Of a stretch of DNA of 64,000 nt, positions 1-13,200 are shown in pieces. The notes under the pieces are model-generated. The model searched no databases. It saw only the letters and a list, made by a program, of their open reading frames with translations, and was not told where the DNA came from. Positions within the stretch are counted from its first letter, which is position 1. Every line of letters begins with the position of its first letter. A program made the position numbers and the translations under genes. The DNA is taken from positions 77,265,834 to 77,329,833 of the forward strand of contig NC_065538.1 in assembly GCF_932294415.1 (NCBI RefSeq). Reading direction: 5' to 3'. This DNA comes from Quercus robur. Lineage: Eukaryota > Streptophyta > Magnoliopsida > Fagales > Fagaceae.

Positions 1-76
1 CTTTGTTTCTAGTTTAATCTACAATTTGTTGTCTTATATCTGTGTAGTGTTTTACAAAGTAATACTTGTGTAGCAC

Positions 77-112
<36 letters not shown>

Positions 113-1571
113 CTATATGTTAATACAATTGCTTGGAACATGAAAGGCTTTATTTAATTATCTTTTCCAGGTGAAAATGTTTCGAAGGTTTTACCATAAT
201 TGATTATGAATTCTTTCTATAACAGGCTTCTTTTACGTCAATTAGAGCTAGCCAAGCTCGAGCAATACCAATCTAAAGCTTTCCGAAATCCAAATGCAAA
301 ATATTTGATTAGATTTCGACCATTCTATAACATCCTTACTCAAAATTTTCTTTAAGGTAATTAGGAGGTAAGACAGCCATTTAGCTCAACTATCCTTGTA
401 AAGTAAGCAAAGGATTTGCTCAAATGTTAGAAAGTTAGTTGTAGCATGCGAAACTACAGAGCAATAGTGTGAATCCAATCTTGCATAGCAACAAAGCATT
501 CCAATTTTTTTCAAAAAAACAAATGCTTATTCTGCAAATTGGTTAAATAATAAATACGTCAAAAGATCCCATATTGGGAGTCAAAACATGGCTTTAAAGT
601 TATAATAAGCACAAAGTACATGAAATTTGTTCTTGCAAATTGGGATTCGAATGTACTATTAAGTGGCAGGGGAAGCAATAAATTCATATTGAATTGGGAG
701 ATTCGATTTCACATGAAAATTATGAGCTAAAGAAAGAACTATTTGGCATCCATTTGCTTAGGAAAGGATAAGTTGAAAGGAAGAAGAAGAGGCAATAAAA
801 GCAAACTAAAGAACAAGTAAAAGATCTTTCTTTTCTTTTTTTCTTTTTTCTTTTTTCCTTTTAAGCTACACCAATTAATAAAGTAAGGCCGGGAGCAATC
901 CTATTCTGCATGCAATTCTTTTTCGTCATCGTAGCAGAGAGACTATATTTTTTCCCTCAACTTTTCTCATAGGTATTTGGTTAGCATGAAAAGTTTGTAG
1001 GAAATATTTTTAACTTTTTCTTGATGCACAATTTTGTTTACAAATGCGGAAGATTTGAAGAAAACCATTCCCTGCAAGAACGTAGTTAATGGTTTGTTCC
1101 ACACTTTTTCTTGCTAACCAAAGGAATAGAAAATTTTGAAAAACAGTGAAGTTTTTCTTTTCCTTTTATTGTCAATCATTCGGAGGCTTAACACAAACAG
1201 ATTTTCTACCCCTAATATGGATCCTTTTCTGCAGGCACCCATTGAATTTTTCTAGCAGCTGCCTTGTGCTTGTCCCAAGCCCAAATTCAAAACTAGCTTG
1301 CTCCCCAACTCAATGAAGAAGTTTGAGTCCTGAACCTACCATAAACCCTAGACTTTATGATGCTGGGGGATCCATTCAAGTTGTAGTTTCCATAAACTCA
1401 AAGTTACTATAACATTTGCCACAGATCTAGATTCAATGCCAAGTACAGTTCTTTACCACTAAGCAAGGAAGTGCCTAACAAGCTAGACATCTATTAGGAG
1501 TCGGACAACCTTTGTGGCATCCAGTTGGGTCTCAGACCGAATCCAAAACAGCATATCATTAGACGTCCTAC
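1..1571. other. non-coding, 3' flank of LPXD2
   Basis: I find no exon, RNA gene or clear transposon here. There is a pure A tract at about 79-109 and a pyrimidine-rich run at 829-862. About 1200-1571 directly follows the LPXD2 stop codon on the minus strand and probably holds its 3' untranslated region. No poly(A) site could be fixed. Confidence 0.4.
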
Positions 1572-4500
1572 TTAAGGAACCCTTTTCTTTGAAGTCTGGA
1601 ATTGGGTAGCAACTTGTCTTCGCCACTCACGAATTGGAACCTGCATAGCAACCAAAAGAAATGTAAAACAAATCCATATATTGTAGCTCCAAATTTCCAG
1701 TCAGTCAGCACCAACAAGTTTGGCTGACATGCTCAGTCATCCAATCGCGGAATGGGTAATACTTGTTGCATACAAGCTGTTATACAGTTTTACACACCCT
1801 ATTTTAGAACTGTGTAAAAAAGTGTAACAGTTCGTGTATAATAAACACAACCTTCACGGAACACATCAAAATAACAAACAAATTAAAGAACATAATAATA
1901 CAATCCTTACAGCTGGGAAGCCACCATAATCTCCAGGTTCTTTGATATCCTTGGTGACACAGCTAATAGCAGCAAGCCGGACCTGCAATTCCATGTGAAT
2001 AGATATCTTGTTTTCAACCCAATATTTTTACCCTCTAGTTGATGAAATGCAGCCCCATAGTAATTCTAAATATATTATGGTTGAAGCCATGTGCACTCCA
2101 TATGAACAAATTGTAAGAGCACAGAAGCACATTTTGCACATTTTAAGTATGCGGGCGAAAGATGAACGTTTCGGGGTTTTATGAATTCACTTCAGAGTTC
2201 AAACGAGTGCAGAAAAGGGAGTAAAAAACTAGTAAACCACAGCTTGGATGTGAAAGTTCTAAAGCCAGATCAAAGTTAAATAGTCTCCTCTCCTGACAAT
2301 ATTTCCAATAAAATCAGATGTGAAAATATTTTAAATGGTTTATACATTATCACTACATTATGCTACAAAGACAGCCTTCTTTTAATTACAAAATTGATTC
2401 CTTTTATACTATCTAGCCAAAAAAAAGTTTATACCTTTGATACAATGGAAACATGATCCCGAACAGCTACCCTTCCCCCCAAAGTTACGTAGTCTCCTAT
2501 CCTGAAAAGAACATACAAGACAAAGTTGTTAATCTTAATTCTTGGAAAATTAACTTCTCCAAGTACTTATAAAGGAAAGTTGGTTAAAGCTATTATACTA
2601 GGAACTTGATAAATAAATGAACAATTGAAAAATATTGATTAAAAGTAACATACGTCACTGAACCCGCAATCCCAACTTGTCCACAAAGCATACAACTTCT
2701 CCCAATAACTACATTATGACCAATCTGCAATGCCAACAAGACTACAAATCACAAATTCCAGAATTAATTGAATACCAATCAAGAAGGCAAAAAACCAACC
2801 TGAACTAAATTATCTATCTTTGAGTGATCCCCAATTACTGTATCTCTCCAACTGCATAACCAAATAGGCGGTGGAATTATTACTCCAGCCTACAGCTTCA
2901 AGTTCAAACTGATACAGAAAATATGTATATGCACATGAACACACTACAAATGACACTCAAAGGCCATTACATGTCTCACCTCCCCCTGTCAATGCATGTA
3001 TTTGCACCAATCTCCACATTGTTCCCTATCCTAGCATTCAGCATCTGAGAAGAAAAAACATGATATCTAAAATAGGGTACTTTATTGCTGATCCAAGAAG
3101 GAACAAGAATACCCAAAGAAGACAATATAACAAGTTAGGTTATAAAAAAACTTTAGTACCACCAACCTGAGGCTTCTTCAACATGTTCCCATTCTCATCC
3201 ACAAAAAACCCAAACCCTGCAGGTCAACAATGTGGCACTTACTAGCAGAATATAGAAATGGATTTATAATAAAAGCTCAATTTCACATTGAAAATAGTGT
3301 TGTTACCACAATAAATAACTCCTTTAATTAAAGAAGTATAAAGGTGAGGAAAAAATATTGGTATGTTGAAGGTTTAGCGTTGGGCCATTATTTAAAATTT
3401 AAGATTAGGGACTTCAAGCAAGGAGCATTACAAGCAGCATAGGTGGCAAGAATTGAATAACAGGTAGCACCTAGCAGAACAGATGAAAAATTAAGATATA
3501 TTCTACACTATTCCTCAGTAACCACATGTACCATGATACATATCAATAGTTCAGTACCAAGTCTGAAAAGTCATTTATCAAAAAAAAAAAAAAAAGTCTG
3601 AAAAGTCAATCACTTGATACATATCACAGTCAGTAATATGCGAGGGAGAAAATTTGATATCAGTTAATACAAAGATGACTAATGAACCAAGCTGATAGTT
3701 ATCAAGCCTTACCATCTTGACCAATGCAAACTCCATTGTGGATTACACACGAATCACCTACAGTGCAATTAGTGAGTACAACATTATACCTGGAAAAAAC
3801 ACAGTAGTTTTGTTAAATGCCTATTAGGATAAATGTTTTTTTTATAAGTAGAAGCAATATTAGTATAAATGTAAATGATTTATGAACTTAAATTTGATAA
3901 ATTGAGCCGTATGTATACATGATACACGTGTATGCTCTTGCATTCACACATGCACACACCTAAAGAGTGCAGGAATAACAATGATCAGGCTTAGTGTCAC
4001 AACCAAAGAAAACCACTCATAGCTACATTTGTGTTATACCCCAAGAAGACTAGTCAAGTTACAATTGGAGGATCTACTAATCGTTTATATAGCCTACATT
4101 AACGTAGCACACTTACAATTTGGGACTCAACACACATCCGTGCAACGCATATTATCATCCAATTTAATCAAATCCAAACAACCTAGCATATCACATTCAG
4201 GATTGCTGAAAACAAATCTGACATTTAAGCTACCAGTCTACCATCATACATGAATTAATAGTCACCACTCAAACAAGCATAAGCACATAACCAGCAAGTT
4301 AAGTTGCTTCATTCTTCACTCTGTTCATGTGTAAGACCAATTTTATTATTTTCCAATATTTTACAGATGAAAAGGGAACCAACAAAAAAAAAAAGTTGGA
4401 GCACAAAAGTTGCTGCCCAATATTTCCAGATCATAATTTAAAGAATCAAACATTTTAAAATGTCCTCCTTTTTTTGTTTGATAAGTAACATGTTAAAATG

Positions 4501-5949
4501 TTCTTGTTATTCTGTATTTTCTAGGAAAAGGCAATAAACCTACAGGAACTTTCATGATATTTCAAAAAATTCAGGGCTTTTAAGGAACTTAACCTTAATC
4601 AAGAAACCAAATCCATTAATTAAATACAAGAAAAGGGGTGAGGGAACGACTAATCAACACATTTTACTCTGCTTATCCATAGTGTGTCACTACATAATAA
4701 ATCCCTTAGGAATTTTTTATTTTATTTTTAACTTTATTCTTTGTGCACATAGGCTTCAGTGAAACTGAAAAGACAAATGAGCAGTGAAGACTACCATACG
4801 ATATAAAGATCACAGTAACACCACATTGGAATTATACCATATTAGTTGCACTATCTCTGTTGCTGCATAAAGAAGAAACTTCACCCTATTTTTGTCAATT
4901 GGCCGATTGTAACAGAAGGTCCAATAACAGTTCCTGATCCAATATGTACATATGCACCAACAACAGATTTTGGATGAACTATGGCACCCATCTCTATTAG
5001 TGCTGTTGGGTCAATGCAAGCCGACTTGTGGAAAGTTCCACCTCCATTATGCCATCTTTGAAACTCTTGGTAACGTACTCCAGCACCATCCTCTAATCTT
5101 AGAATTCAAGGCATGTGAGTATGTGACACAGTGACAAATGCCAGTTAATGTAAGTCATTGAAGTAAAACCACATGAACTTCAATAATGTATGCTTATAAA
5201 ATTCTTTTTAAAAATCAAAATAATTCTAAGCCCGAAAAACAAAGAAAATTTAATAAGGACAGTTGACATCATCCTGAAATGAAAACATTGCAAATAAACT
5301 TCATAACCCATGTCAACAAAGCAACATAGTCTTTTGAATTTCAGTAAAAATCAATCATCATTCATTAAAAAGACCTCAAGCTAGACTATTATTACATTAC
5401 AATATATAAAACATTTGCATTTACTGGGGAGGTTTTTAACACAAAATAAAATGTGGTCAGCACCTAGCATCTCAATGATCTCATAGTAACTGTAATGCAC
5501 TCAGAAATATTAGACTACGCACTGTGCTTAATGTCTTTGGACAATGCCTAAGCTCACTTCTCAACAAGCCTTCACCATGAGTATTTCCTTTTTTTTTTTC
5601 TTTATACAATTCATACACGCATTCATTATAAGCTCAGTCAACAAAAACACATATCAAGCATCTACGTGGTATATAGCAAGACATGTACTAGTCTCTAACC
5701 GGGTTTACTCTCACAGATATTTTCACAAACAGTTCTAGTGCAAAAAAAATAAATAAAACACTTCAACCTCATAGTTCAACAAGACGCACCAGAAGTATCA
5801 GAGGAATCACCAGACCCAGTTTGGCCAGCGCCAACAGAGAAGCTGCAACGAATAGTGCCATTAGTCCACGGAGATAAAGCACGGATACAGTCCATTTTGT
5901 TCAAGGACACGAGGTGAGACATTGCTAATTTTTTAACAGTGAGTGCCAT
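1572..5949 (-). CDS. LPXD2: LpxD-type UDP-3-O-acylglucosamine N-acyltransferase, mitochondrial
   Basis: The enzyme transfers a hydroxyacyl chain from acyl carrier protein to UDP-3-O-acylglucosamine, the third step of lipid A synthesis. Plant homologues are assigned to mitochondria. Ten exons with GT-AG introns join in frame: 5790-5949, 4885-5092, 3713-3789, 3167-3216, 2980-3044, 2800-2851, 2654-2724, 2435-2501, 1911-1982 and 1572-1640. They total 891 nt, or 296 residues plus TAA. The N-terminus ([14 protein letters not shown]) is basic and Ser-rich with no early acid, as in a transit peptide; the ATG at 5947-5949 is the first in frame. Residues about 75-250 are hexapeptide repeats of a left-handed beta helix. 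The family core follows: GQDGFGF, then IDRGSWRDT, then IGHNVVIG. The His in the last motif, about residue 207, aligns with the catalytic His of bacterial LpxD. The C-terminus is shorter than in bacteria, as is usual for plant copies. No lesion was seen. Family assignment is firm; the symbol rests on resemblance to Arabidopsis LPXD2. Confidence 0.93.
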
Positions 5950-6239
5950 GGCTGAGAGAAGAATGGGTCTTGTTACGTTGTTTTATGTACTTGTGTTATG
6001 TAAATAAGTAATGTGAGTTGAAACTTGAAAGTTGAATTTCCGTTTGGGAAATGGGAAAGAAGGTGCCTCGGCTTGTCTGCTTCTGAACTCTGAAGATTCA
6101 GGTACGGACAGAGACAGAGAGGCAGTCTCGTTATTCCAACTAGGTAATAAGGGTAGTTCGGTCTACCGGGTGATAATGTATTCGACGGAAGGTTGTTGCA
6201 CACGTGTGCTTCCATCCGGCGTATAATTATAAAGTATTT
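5950..6239 (-). promoter_or_regulatory. presumed 5' UTR and promoter of LPXD2
   Basis: This unique sequence lies immediately upstream of the LPXD2 start codon and ends at a MITE. It contains ACACGTGT (6201-6208), a G-box core (CACGTG). No TATA box or transcription start could be assigned, so regulatory function rests on position only. Confidence 0.4.
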
Positions 6240-6510
6240 TGGGGTTTGGATTGGCCGTTACAAAAGCACGTTGTTTTGTTTTTTGTTTTTTTTTTTTTTT
6301 AAGCCGTAGTTATTGACTTTCAAGGCAAAATTTACTGTTTATAAACCGTGTTTATATACTGTATATATACTGTTTAAATATTTAAAAATAATAAAAATGG
6401 ATCATACGTCACTATTTACATATTTAAAAATTATTTTACTACAGTATTTTCAATTTTCAATTTTCAATTTTCAGTTTCAGCAACAATAAGTTCAATCCAA
6501 ACGTACCCCA
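6240..6510. mobile_element. MITE upstream of LPXD2
   Basis: The left end TGGGGTTTGGATTG matches the reverse complement of the right end (TGGGGTACGTTTGGATTG). The inner right part, with TTTAAAAATTATTTT and CTACAGTATTTTCA, also occurs in the MITEs at 8822-9059 and 30355-30620. There is no coding capacity. A target duplication is not convincing here. It lies about 290 bp upstream of the LPXD2 start. Confidence 0.6.
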
Positions 6511-6878
6511 AGATCTTTGGAATTTATTTCATTTCACTACATTTATTTGATGTTATTTTATTTGCCAAACAGAATGGGACTGCAGGTTACAAGAGCCTCG
6601 TTGGTTTTTAACTGATTCAAAATGAAATAGTTTTGGAAACCATTGACTTTAATTGCAACATTCTTAAATAATTGAAGCCCATCCCATTTATTCATCTTCA
6701 TAGCAAAACTATAATATACACCAAACATACAGCGGATTTGGATAGAGGTTCGAACCGAACTACTGGGCACTCTAAACATATTGAATTTCTATTCCATAAG
6801 CAAATGTCATATGCAACCATAAATCAATTTTTTAAGACTTCATCACTTGATAAACAGAGACTTAAGTTGGAAATATAA
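6511..6878. other. intergenic, nothing recognised
   Basis: This is AT-rich sequence between the MITE and the 3' end of the CRK pseudogene. The short reading frames on both strands lack any recognisable domain. It may include the old 3' untranslated region of the pseudogene. Confidence 0.4.
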
Positions 6879-8696
6879 CTATCGAGGGTCTAATTCAGTA
6901 ATGGATGCTTCATTAACAGACCATGGCATTGACTTGCTTGTAGATTGATCTGATGATTCCAGGCCCTTTATTGGGTTGTTTGTGTCTGTTTTGGGAAAAA
7001 TGCTGGCTGTTGAGGTGCTTGCAGTGAAACTGAGCCGCTTGTAAGTGTGAGAACTATCGTTGCCATGGTGGGTCTGTCAGCTGGATCTTCTTGAACACAT
7101 AATAAACCAATATGGATGCATCTCATGACTTCATCTCTAGAAAAGGAATCTCCCAAAGCTGGATCCAACAATTCCAAAGGCCTACCATCCCTCCAATGTA
7201 TCCAAACCTGCATCAATTCATCATGTTGTGTTCAGAATGCCACACTTCTCTTCTAAGCAACTTGGAGAAGATGATATAGACATTAAATGGGAAAATATTT
7301 ACATCAATTTCACACTTACATAACTCAAGAGGTCCTCACTAACTTCTGATTCATAGAAATTATTGTTCTTCTTGCCAGTGATAATCTCTAGAACCAAGAC
7401 ACCAAAGCTATACACATCCGACTTTACAGAGAATTTTCCGTACATTGTATACTCTGGAGACATATAACCACTACAAGGCATCACCAAGAACATAACAGAG
7501 TTAATAAGAAGTCAATAACCTTATTCTCACAAGTCTAAGTATTTAAGTTGAGTTCATAGCTGTCTCCTGACTGGTTTTCAGAAATGCGTAATGCAAAAAA
7601 TTTCAGAACTTACTATGTCCCCACAATTCTACTTGTGTTTCCTTGAGTTTGATCAACTCCAAATATCCCTGCCATGCCAAAATTTGAAATTTTTGGGTTC
7701 ATATCTGCATCCAACAATACATTGCTAACTTTGAGATCGCGATGTATAATTCGAAGTCGAAAATCTTCATGTAGATATTGGATTCCTCGAGCAATCCCGC
7801 CTATTATCTTGTTTGGGTCTACAAGTTCATCAAAAATTACTTCATGTTAGGAACAAAAGCTTAAACAAATGATTCTTGATTACTACTTTGTTATCATAAT
7901 GACATAAGACTATTAAACATATGTTCAAATGGACAGACCATATAGAATATAGTCAAGACTCTTGTTGGGCACAAATTCATAAATAAGTATCTTTTCTTCT
8001 CCTTGCAGCAAAAACCCAATAGCCTTGCTAAATTTCTGTGTTGAAGCTGGGCTACCACTACAACCTCATTCTTAAATTGTTCTGCACCCTGTCCTGAGCT
8101 TTTTGATAACCTCTTCACAGCTATTTCTTGTCCATTAGGAAGTGTTCCCCGAGAATATAATTTAACCAATCCTTAGAATAGTTTGTATTATATAATTTGA
8201 AAATTTCCAACATCAAAATCTTGTGAACTATAAATTACTCACATTTTTATGTGTTTAATTTGTTATGCTCAACTAGTACTGCCCTGTAATATAGCATGGT
8301 AATAAAAATAAAATAAGTGAAGTATTCTAATTGCATACCTTGTAGACTTGACCAAATCATCCTTCACCAAGCTTGTGATCCTCTGAGAATTTGTTTGTGA
8401 CACTTTCAATTGTAACAAAATCAAATTGCAAGGACTCTACAGTAATGTCATTGGCAGCTACAAATGCAAAGAATATACGTGAGATATTACACTCCAAAAA
8501 GCATTGTATGCGGACAAGAGGACATAAAAGACTGCATATATCCAATTTACTTATTCATTACCATTTTCTCCGTCTACAGCATTGTACTTCTTTCCTCTCC
8601 TAATTAGGAAACAGCAGCCCACAATGAATAGAACCACAGAGGCAGCAATTGGAGCAACGATGGCGACTATTTTTGATGTTGACAGTTTGCTTTTAT
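6879..8696 (-). pseudogene. cysteine-rich receptor-like kinase (CRK/DUF26) pseudogene, kinase half
   Basis: Relics of six of the seven usual CRK exons are present: 8562-8696 (transmembrane helix, IVAIVAPIAASVVLFIVGCC), 8339-8457, 7939-8148, 7614-7818, 7320-7470 and 6879-7207. The exon for the two secreted DUF26 domains is missing upstream. Lesions: a TGA at 8357-8359 inside the glycine loop (GEG-stop-FG); GG instead of AG at the exon acceptor (8149-8150); a one-base loss near 8005-8010 that shifts frame just before the kinase hinge; about 11 codons lost in frame at the start of the 7614-7818 exon; Asn in place of the DFG Asp (codon 7682-7684); and a one-base loss in a homopolymer near 6996-7000 that cuts the usual C-terminus (SMPWSVNEASITELDPR is still readable in the next frame). 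HRDLK is retained. It cannot encode an active kinase. Confidence 0.9.
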
Positions 8697-8821
8697 CTGC
8701 ATAAACAACATCGTATATTACACTCGGTACAGCTCAAATTCATTGTTGATTACCATATGTTTCAGACATGCTCAACAATACAATGGTCAGAGATGATAAG
8801 CACTTTCTTGAAAATGATTAA

Positions 8822-9059
8822 GTACGCAATTAGATTGCGTCTGCATTTCAACTCTTTTTTCTTTTTTTTTGAGAAGCGTGTTTTTGTGGCTTTATGTCAT
8901 ATCAGTGGGTCCCGTATACTGTTCACGTGACTTACAAACCTTTTTTTTCTTTAACTTTTTCATTAAAAATGAGTCCTGCCGCACTATTCACACATTTAAA
9001 AATTATTTTGCTACAGTATTTTCATTTTTCAGCAAAATAAGCGGTATCTAAACGGACCC
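8822..9059. mobile_element. MITE, PIF/Harbinger-like, TAA target duplication
   Basis: TAA is found on both sides (8819-8821 and 9060-9062). The ends GTACGCAATTAGATTGCG and, reverse-complemented, GGGTCCGTTTAGATACCG are imperfect inverted repeats. The right half (TTTAAAAATTATTTTGC, TACAGTATTTTCA) matches the MITEs at 6240-6510 and 30355-30620. It sits where the intron to the missing ectodomain exon of the CRK pseudogene would be. Confidence 0.65.
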
Positions 9060-9417
9060 TAAGTATCACTGTATAAATGAGAGTCATAGTGATCATTTTT
9101 TTTTTTTTTAAATCCTACTTTCTTCGATTAAATGTACATAAGAAATAAATGGTCACAATAATGATTGAGTGACTAGATTCACAATTTCTTATCAGCTTAA
9201 ACTTCTAAAACATGTGGTAGTTTATCACAATATGAGAGCAGCTAGGAGCATATATTCCTATTCCCTCCCTCCTATTCAAGTAACATGTGGGCACACACAT
9301 TTTGTTTTTTTTTTAAAGGTAAATCAAGTTGTGCACTACAGAACAGAGGAAATGGTCTAAAAGACCATCAACCACATAAACGCATAAAAGGAATGTGTTT
9401 ATGGTTGAGATACAATT
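9060..9417. other. intergenic, nothing recognised
   Basis: AT-rich sequence between a MITE and the start of duplicated block A. No exon or RNA gene was seen. Confidence 0.4.
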
Positions 9418-10230
9418 TTTTACTAGTTTGCATCTAGGCTCACCACTTACATAAATTTTTTACTTACCAATAACCATTTACCATATTAGCAAATTGCAAA
9501 AAAAAAAAATTGTAACTCTAGCCTTTTCCTCCATTTAAAGGTCATAAAAAAATCTAAAGCAAAATATACAAGCCTAAAAAGATTAGGCTAAAAACAAAAA
9601 TTACAAATAGCAAAACTAAAAAAAATTAAGTCCAACTAATAAATTTTACCAAAAACAAACAATCGGCCCTCCAAAATAATTTTGTGTTTACCTAGCTGCA
9701 GACGCACACATCAAAGACTTCCAAATAAAAAATAAAAAATTCATTGGCTAAACAACAACAAAACTAGATATCGAAACTACCACATGCAGTTAGCAACAGA
9801 GCCGCCCCTTCTAACTCCAAGTCCTGTCCATATTCCTGAATGAACCATTTTTAAGAAAGTTTTAATACTACCTTTTTCATTTTTGAAAAATCACACTATT
9901 TGGCCAAAAAGCTCAATGAAGATAATACAATTATGTTTTGAAATGGTTGGTGTGGCTTTTTTCCCCAAAGGCGATAACCAAACGGGCAATAGTTAGCAAG
10001 TTTCGAGATTCTCACTTAATTATACAATAATTACTTTTACTCCATAATTAGCACAATAGTCATTTAAATTAAGTAATATGTTATAATGTTGGTTCTAGTT
10101 AGCTTCACTAATAAAGTCTTTTATCATCGAATAAGTTGAAGCTCTATTGTATTTATAAAAAAATAAAATAGTAACAAACCATAATAATATGGCACCAAAA
10201 CTCAATAAAGAGAGAATTTCATTGCATAAC

Positions 10231-10242
10231 AAAGGTAACGTG
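10231..10242. repeat. LINE target-site duplication, left
   Basis: AAAGGTAACGTG precedes the oligo(T) end of the LINE and resembles AAAGGACGTG at 16027-16036, beyond its 5' end. Copy B has AAAGGTATCATG at the uninterrupted site (about 24414-24425). Confidence 0.7.
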
Positions 10243-10274
<32 letters not shown>

Positions 10275-10294
10275 CCAAACTTATCGTTATTTTA

Positions 10295-13200
10295 TTAATT
10301 AGCTGGAAAATCCACAGATACATAACGAAAAATATCTGGTGGAACATCCTCCATCCAGATTAAAACAGGAAAAGAAAGTCTTGCTCTTTGAGCTAAGGCA
10401 TGGGTCACAGTGTTACCCTGCCTTCTAACATGAGAGAAAGATTTGGTTTGTAATAAACCAGTTATAGACTCAATGTCTTTTACAATGTGTCCTATACTAT
10501 GCATAGAACTATTCCCTTCAGCAAGTGCCTTAGTTACAACCTTTGCATCTCCTTCAAAGATGGCATGTGCAAAGCCCAGCTCAAGGGTGAACTGTACTGC
10601 TCTCCGTGCTGCCAGAACCTCAAGTACCTCTATGGAAGCTGGTTTGGGGATTTTTTCTGATAAGGCCGCCATGACATGACCCCTATGGTTTCGGACAACC
10701 ACACCTATCCCTGCTTGATCCGATTCTGCAAACATAGCCCCATCAAAATTCGTCTTCACCGTTACTCCTTCTGGTGGCTTCCATTTGATGTTTTGCTGCG
10801 TCACTGTTTTTACTCCATAGCTGACACTGCTCTGAAATTCCATCAACAAAGAAGCCGCGCTCTCCAAGATTTTTCCCAGTGGCACTCTCGGTTCGTTGCA
10901 TTTGGTCTTGTTCCTACGACACCAGATGAACCAAGCTATCGTTGCAAAGAGCTCCAACTGTTTTCCTTGCTCGCCAACTAAAGCTACCAGGTCCGAGAAT
11001 TCCAAGATCGCTGGGTAGTCTTTCAAAACCCAGCCAAAAACCGTTTCCCATATCGTGAACAATTGTTTGCATTCCCATAGCGCATGCATCGTGTTTTCAG
11101 CTCCCGTACCGCACAAAGAGCAAGTTGGATCCTCTAACACTTTCCTCCTAACCAGGTTGCATCTTGTACGAAGTGCATCGGTGCACGCACGCCAAAGAAA
11201 GATTTTTATCTTATTTGGAACTCACATCTTCCACAGGCGTCTCTAGAAAACCCTGTTACTTGACGAGTCCGACCCTGATGCTCTGTTCTGAGTGTCCATC
11301 TCGCTGAGTAGTTGGTAACCAGTTTTCACCGAGTATAAACCATCCCTACACCTTGACCAAATCATGCAATCAACCTGATTAGAAAAACATAAAGGGATTA
11401 ACTTAATTTTTGCTACTTCAAATGGAAGGAAGAGGAGATCAATCTTCGCCGAGTCCCATTGTTTTGTATCTTGGTCGATCAAGGAAGCAACGCACACATC
11501 TCCTGGTGCACCTACCATTGGGGAATTAATTGTGGAAGGGAATTTTCCTGGTAGCCATTTATCCTAATATACCCGAATAGTTGATCCATTCCCCACTCTC
11601 CACATCAGGCCAGCTTCTATGACTGATCTAGCTTTTAATATACTTTGCCATGCATATGAGCCGGATGATTTATTTGCTTCAAACACCGTCCCATGGGGTA
11701 AATATTTGGCTTTGAAAACCTGGAAAAATAGGGAAGATTGATCATGCAGCAACCTCCAGACCTGTTTAGCAAGCATGGCCTCATTGAACTTAACCAAATC
11801 TTTGAACCCCAACCCTCCTTGGTCTTTTGGTTGACACATAACCTCCCAACTCCTCCAATGGATTTTCCTTTGCTCCCCTCTTTGCCCCCACCAAAATTTT
11901 CTTATCATCATCTCAATATCATGACAAAGACCCACCGGGAGTTTGAAACAAGACATGGCAAAAGTTGGAATGGCTTGGACAACAGCTTTTAGAAGTATCT
12001 CCCTACCTGCTTGGGATAACAGCTGCTCTTTCCACCCTTGTAACTTATTCCATACTCATTCTTTTATATAATTTAGGCTTGCTCTTCTATTTTTCCCAAC
12101 CACCGCTGGTAAGCCCAAGTATTTTTCGTACTCTTTCACCTCTTCCACCCCCAGAAAATTGGAGATCTCTTCTTTTCTTTCCTCGGTGACAGCCTTACTA
12201 AAGAATATAGTCGTCTTCCCTCTATTTATTTGCTGGCCTGAAGCTTTTTCATAGAGAGTTAGGATCTCTTGGATTTTTACCAAGTCACCTATTACCGCTC
12301 TACAAAAGAGTAAAGTATCATCTGCAAAGAACAAGTGGCTAATCCATGGTCCATTTCTACACAACGAAAAACCCCTATCTCATCCTCCCTAGCTGCAGCC
12401 TGGATTAACCTGTTTAAACCTTTAGAACACAATAAGAACAAATAGGGTGAAAGGGGGTCACCTTGTCTTCTACCTCTAGAAGGCTTAATATCACCCTTTG
12501 GTTCTCCATTTACCAAGATTGAGTAAGAGACTGTGCTTATACACTCCATAACCAGCTTCACCCATTTTTCACCAAAGCCCATCTTCTCCATGACTTTTTT
12601 AAGAAACCCCCACTCCACCCGGTCATACGCCTTACTCATGTCAAGCTTCAAGGCCAAGAACCCCATTTTCTTTAACTTCTAAATCTTCATATGATGTAAG
12701 GTTTCGAATGCGACCAATATGTTGTCAGAAATGGCTTTATCTGATTGAAAAGCACTCTTAGATTCCGAAATGATATCAGGTAAAACCCTTTTCAGCCTGT
12801 TTGCCACAACTTTAGACACTATTTTATAAAGGGTATTACAAAGGGAGATAGGATGAAATTCAGATACAAGAGTAGGATTTTTCACCATAGGAATAAGAGT
12901 AATGAAAGTATTATTTAGAGATTGAGGAAAGGAACCTGTATTCAAACAATTTAGCACCGCCACCGAAACCTCATCCCCATCAATATTCCAGTAGTGCTGA
13001 AAGAACAAGGGAGGCAATCCATTAGGTCCTGGCGCCTTGAGAGCTTCCATTTGAAACACTGCCCTGTCCACCTCATCACGAGTATACACCTCTTGCAACA
13101 TGTATTTCATTTCGGTTGTGACTGCACAGGGTATGTCAGCCACGGCTTGGTCCATATTACATGGGTTGGTTGAAGTAAAAAGATCTTGATAAAAGCTGGT

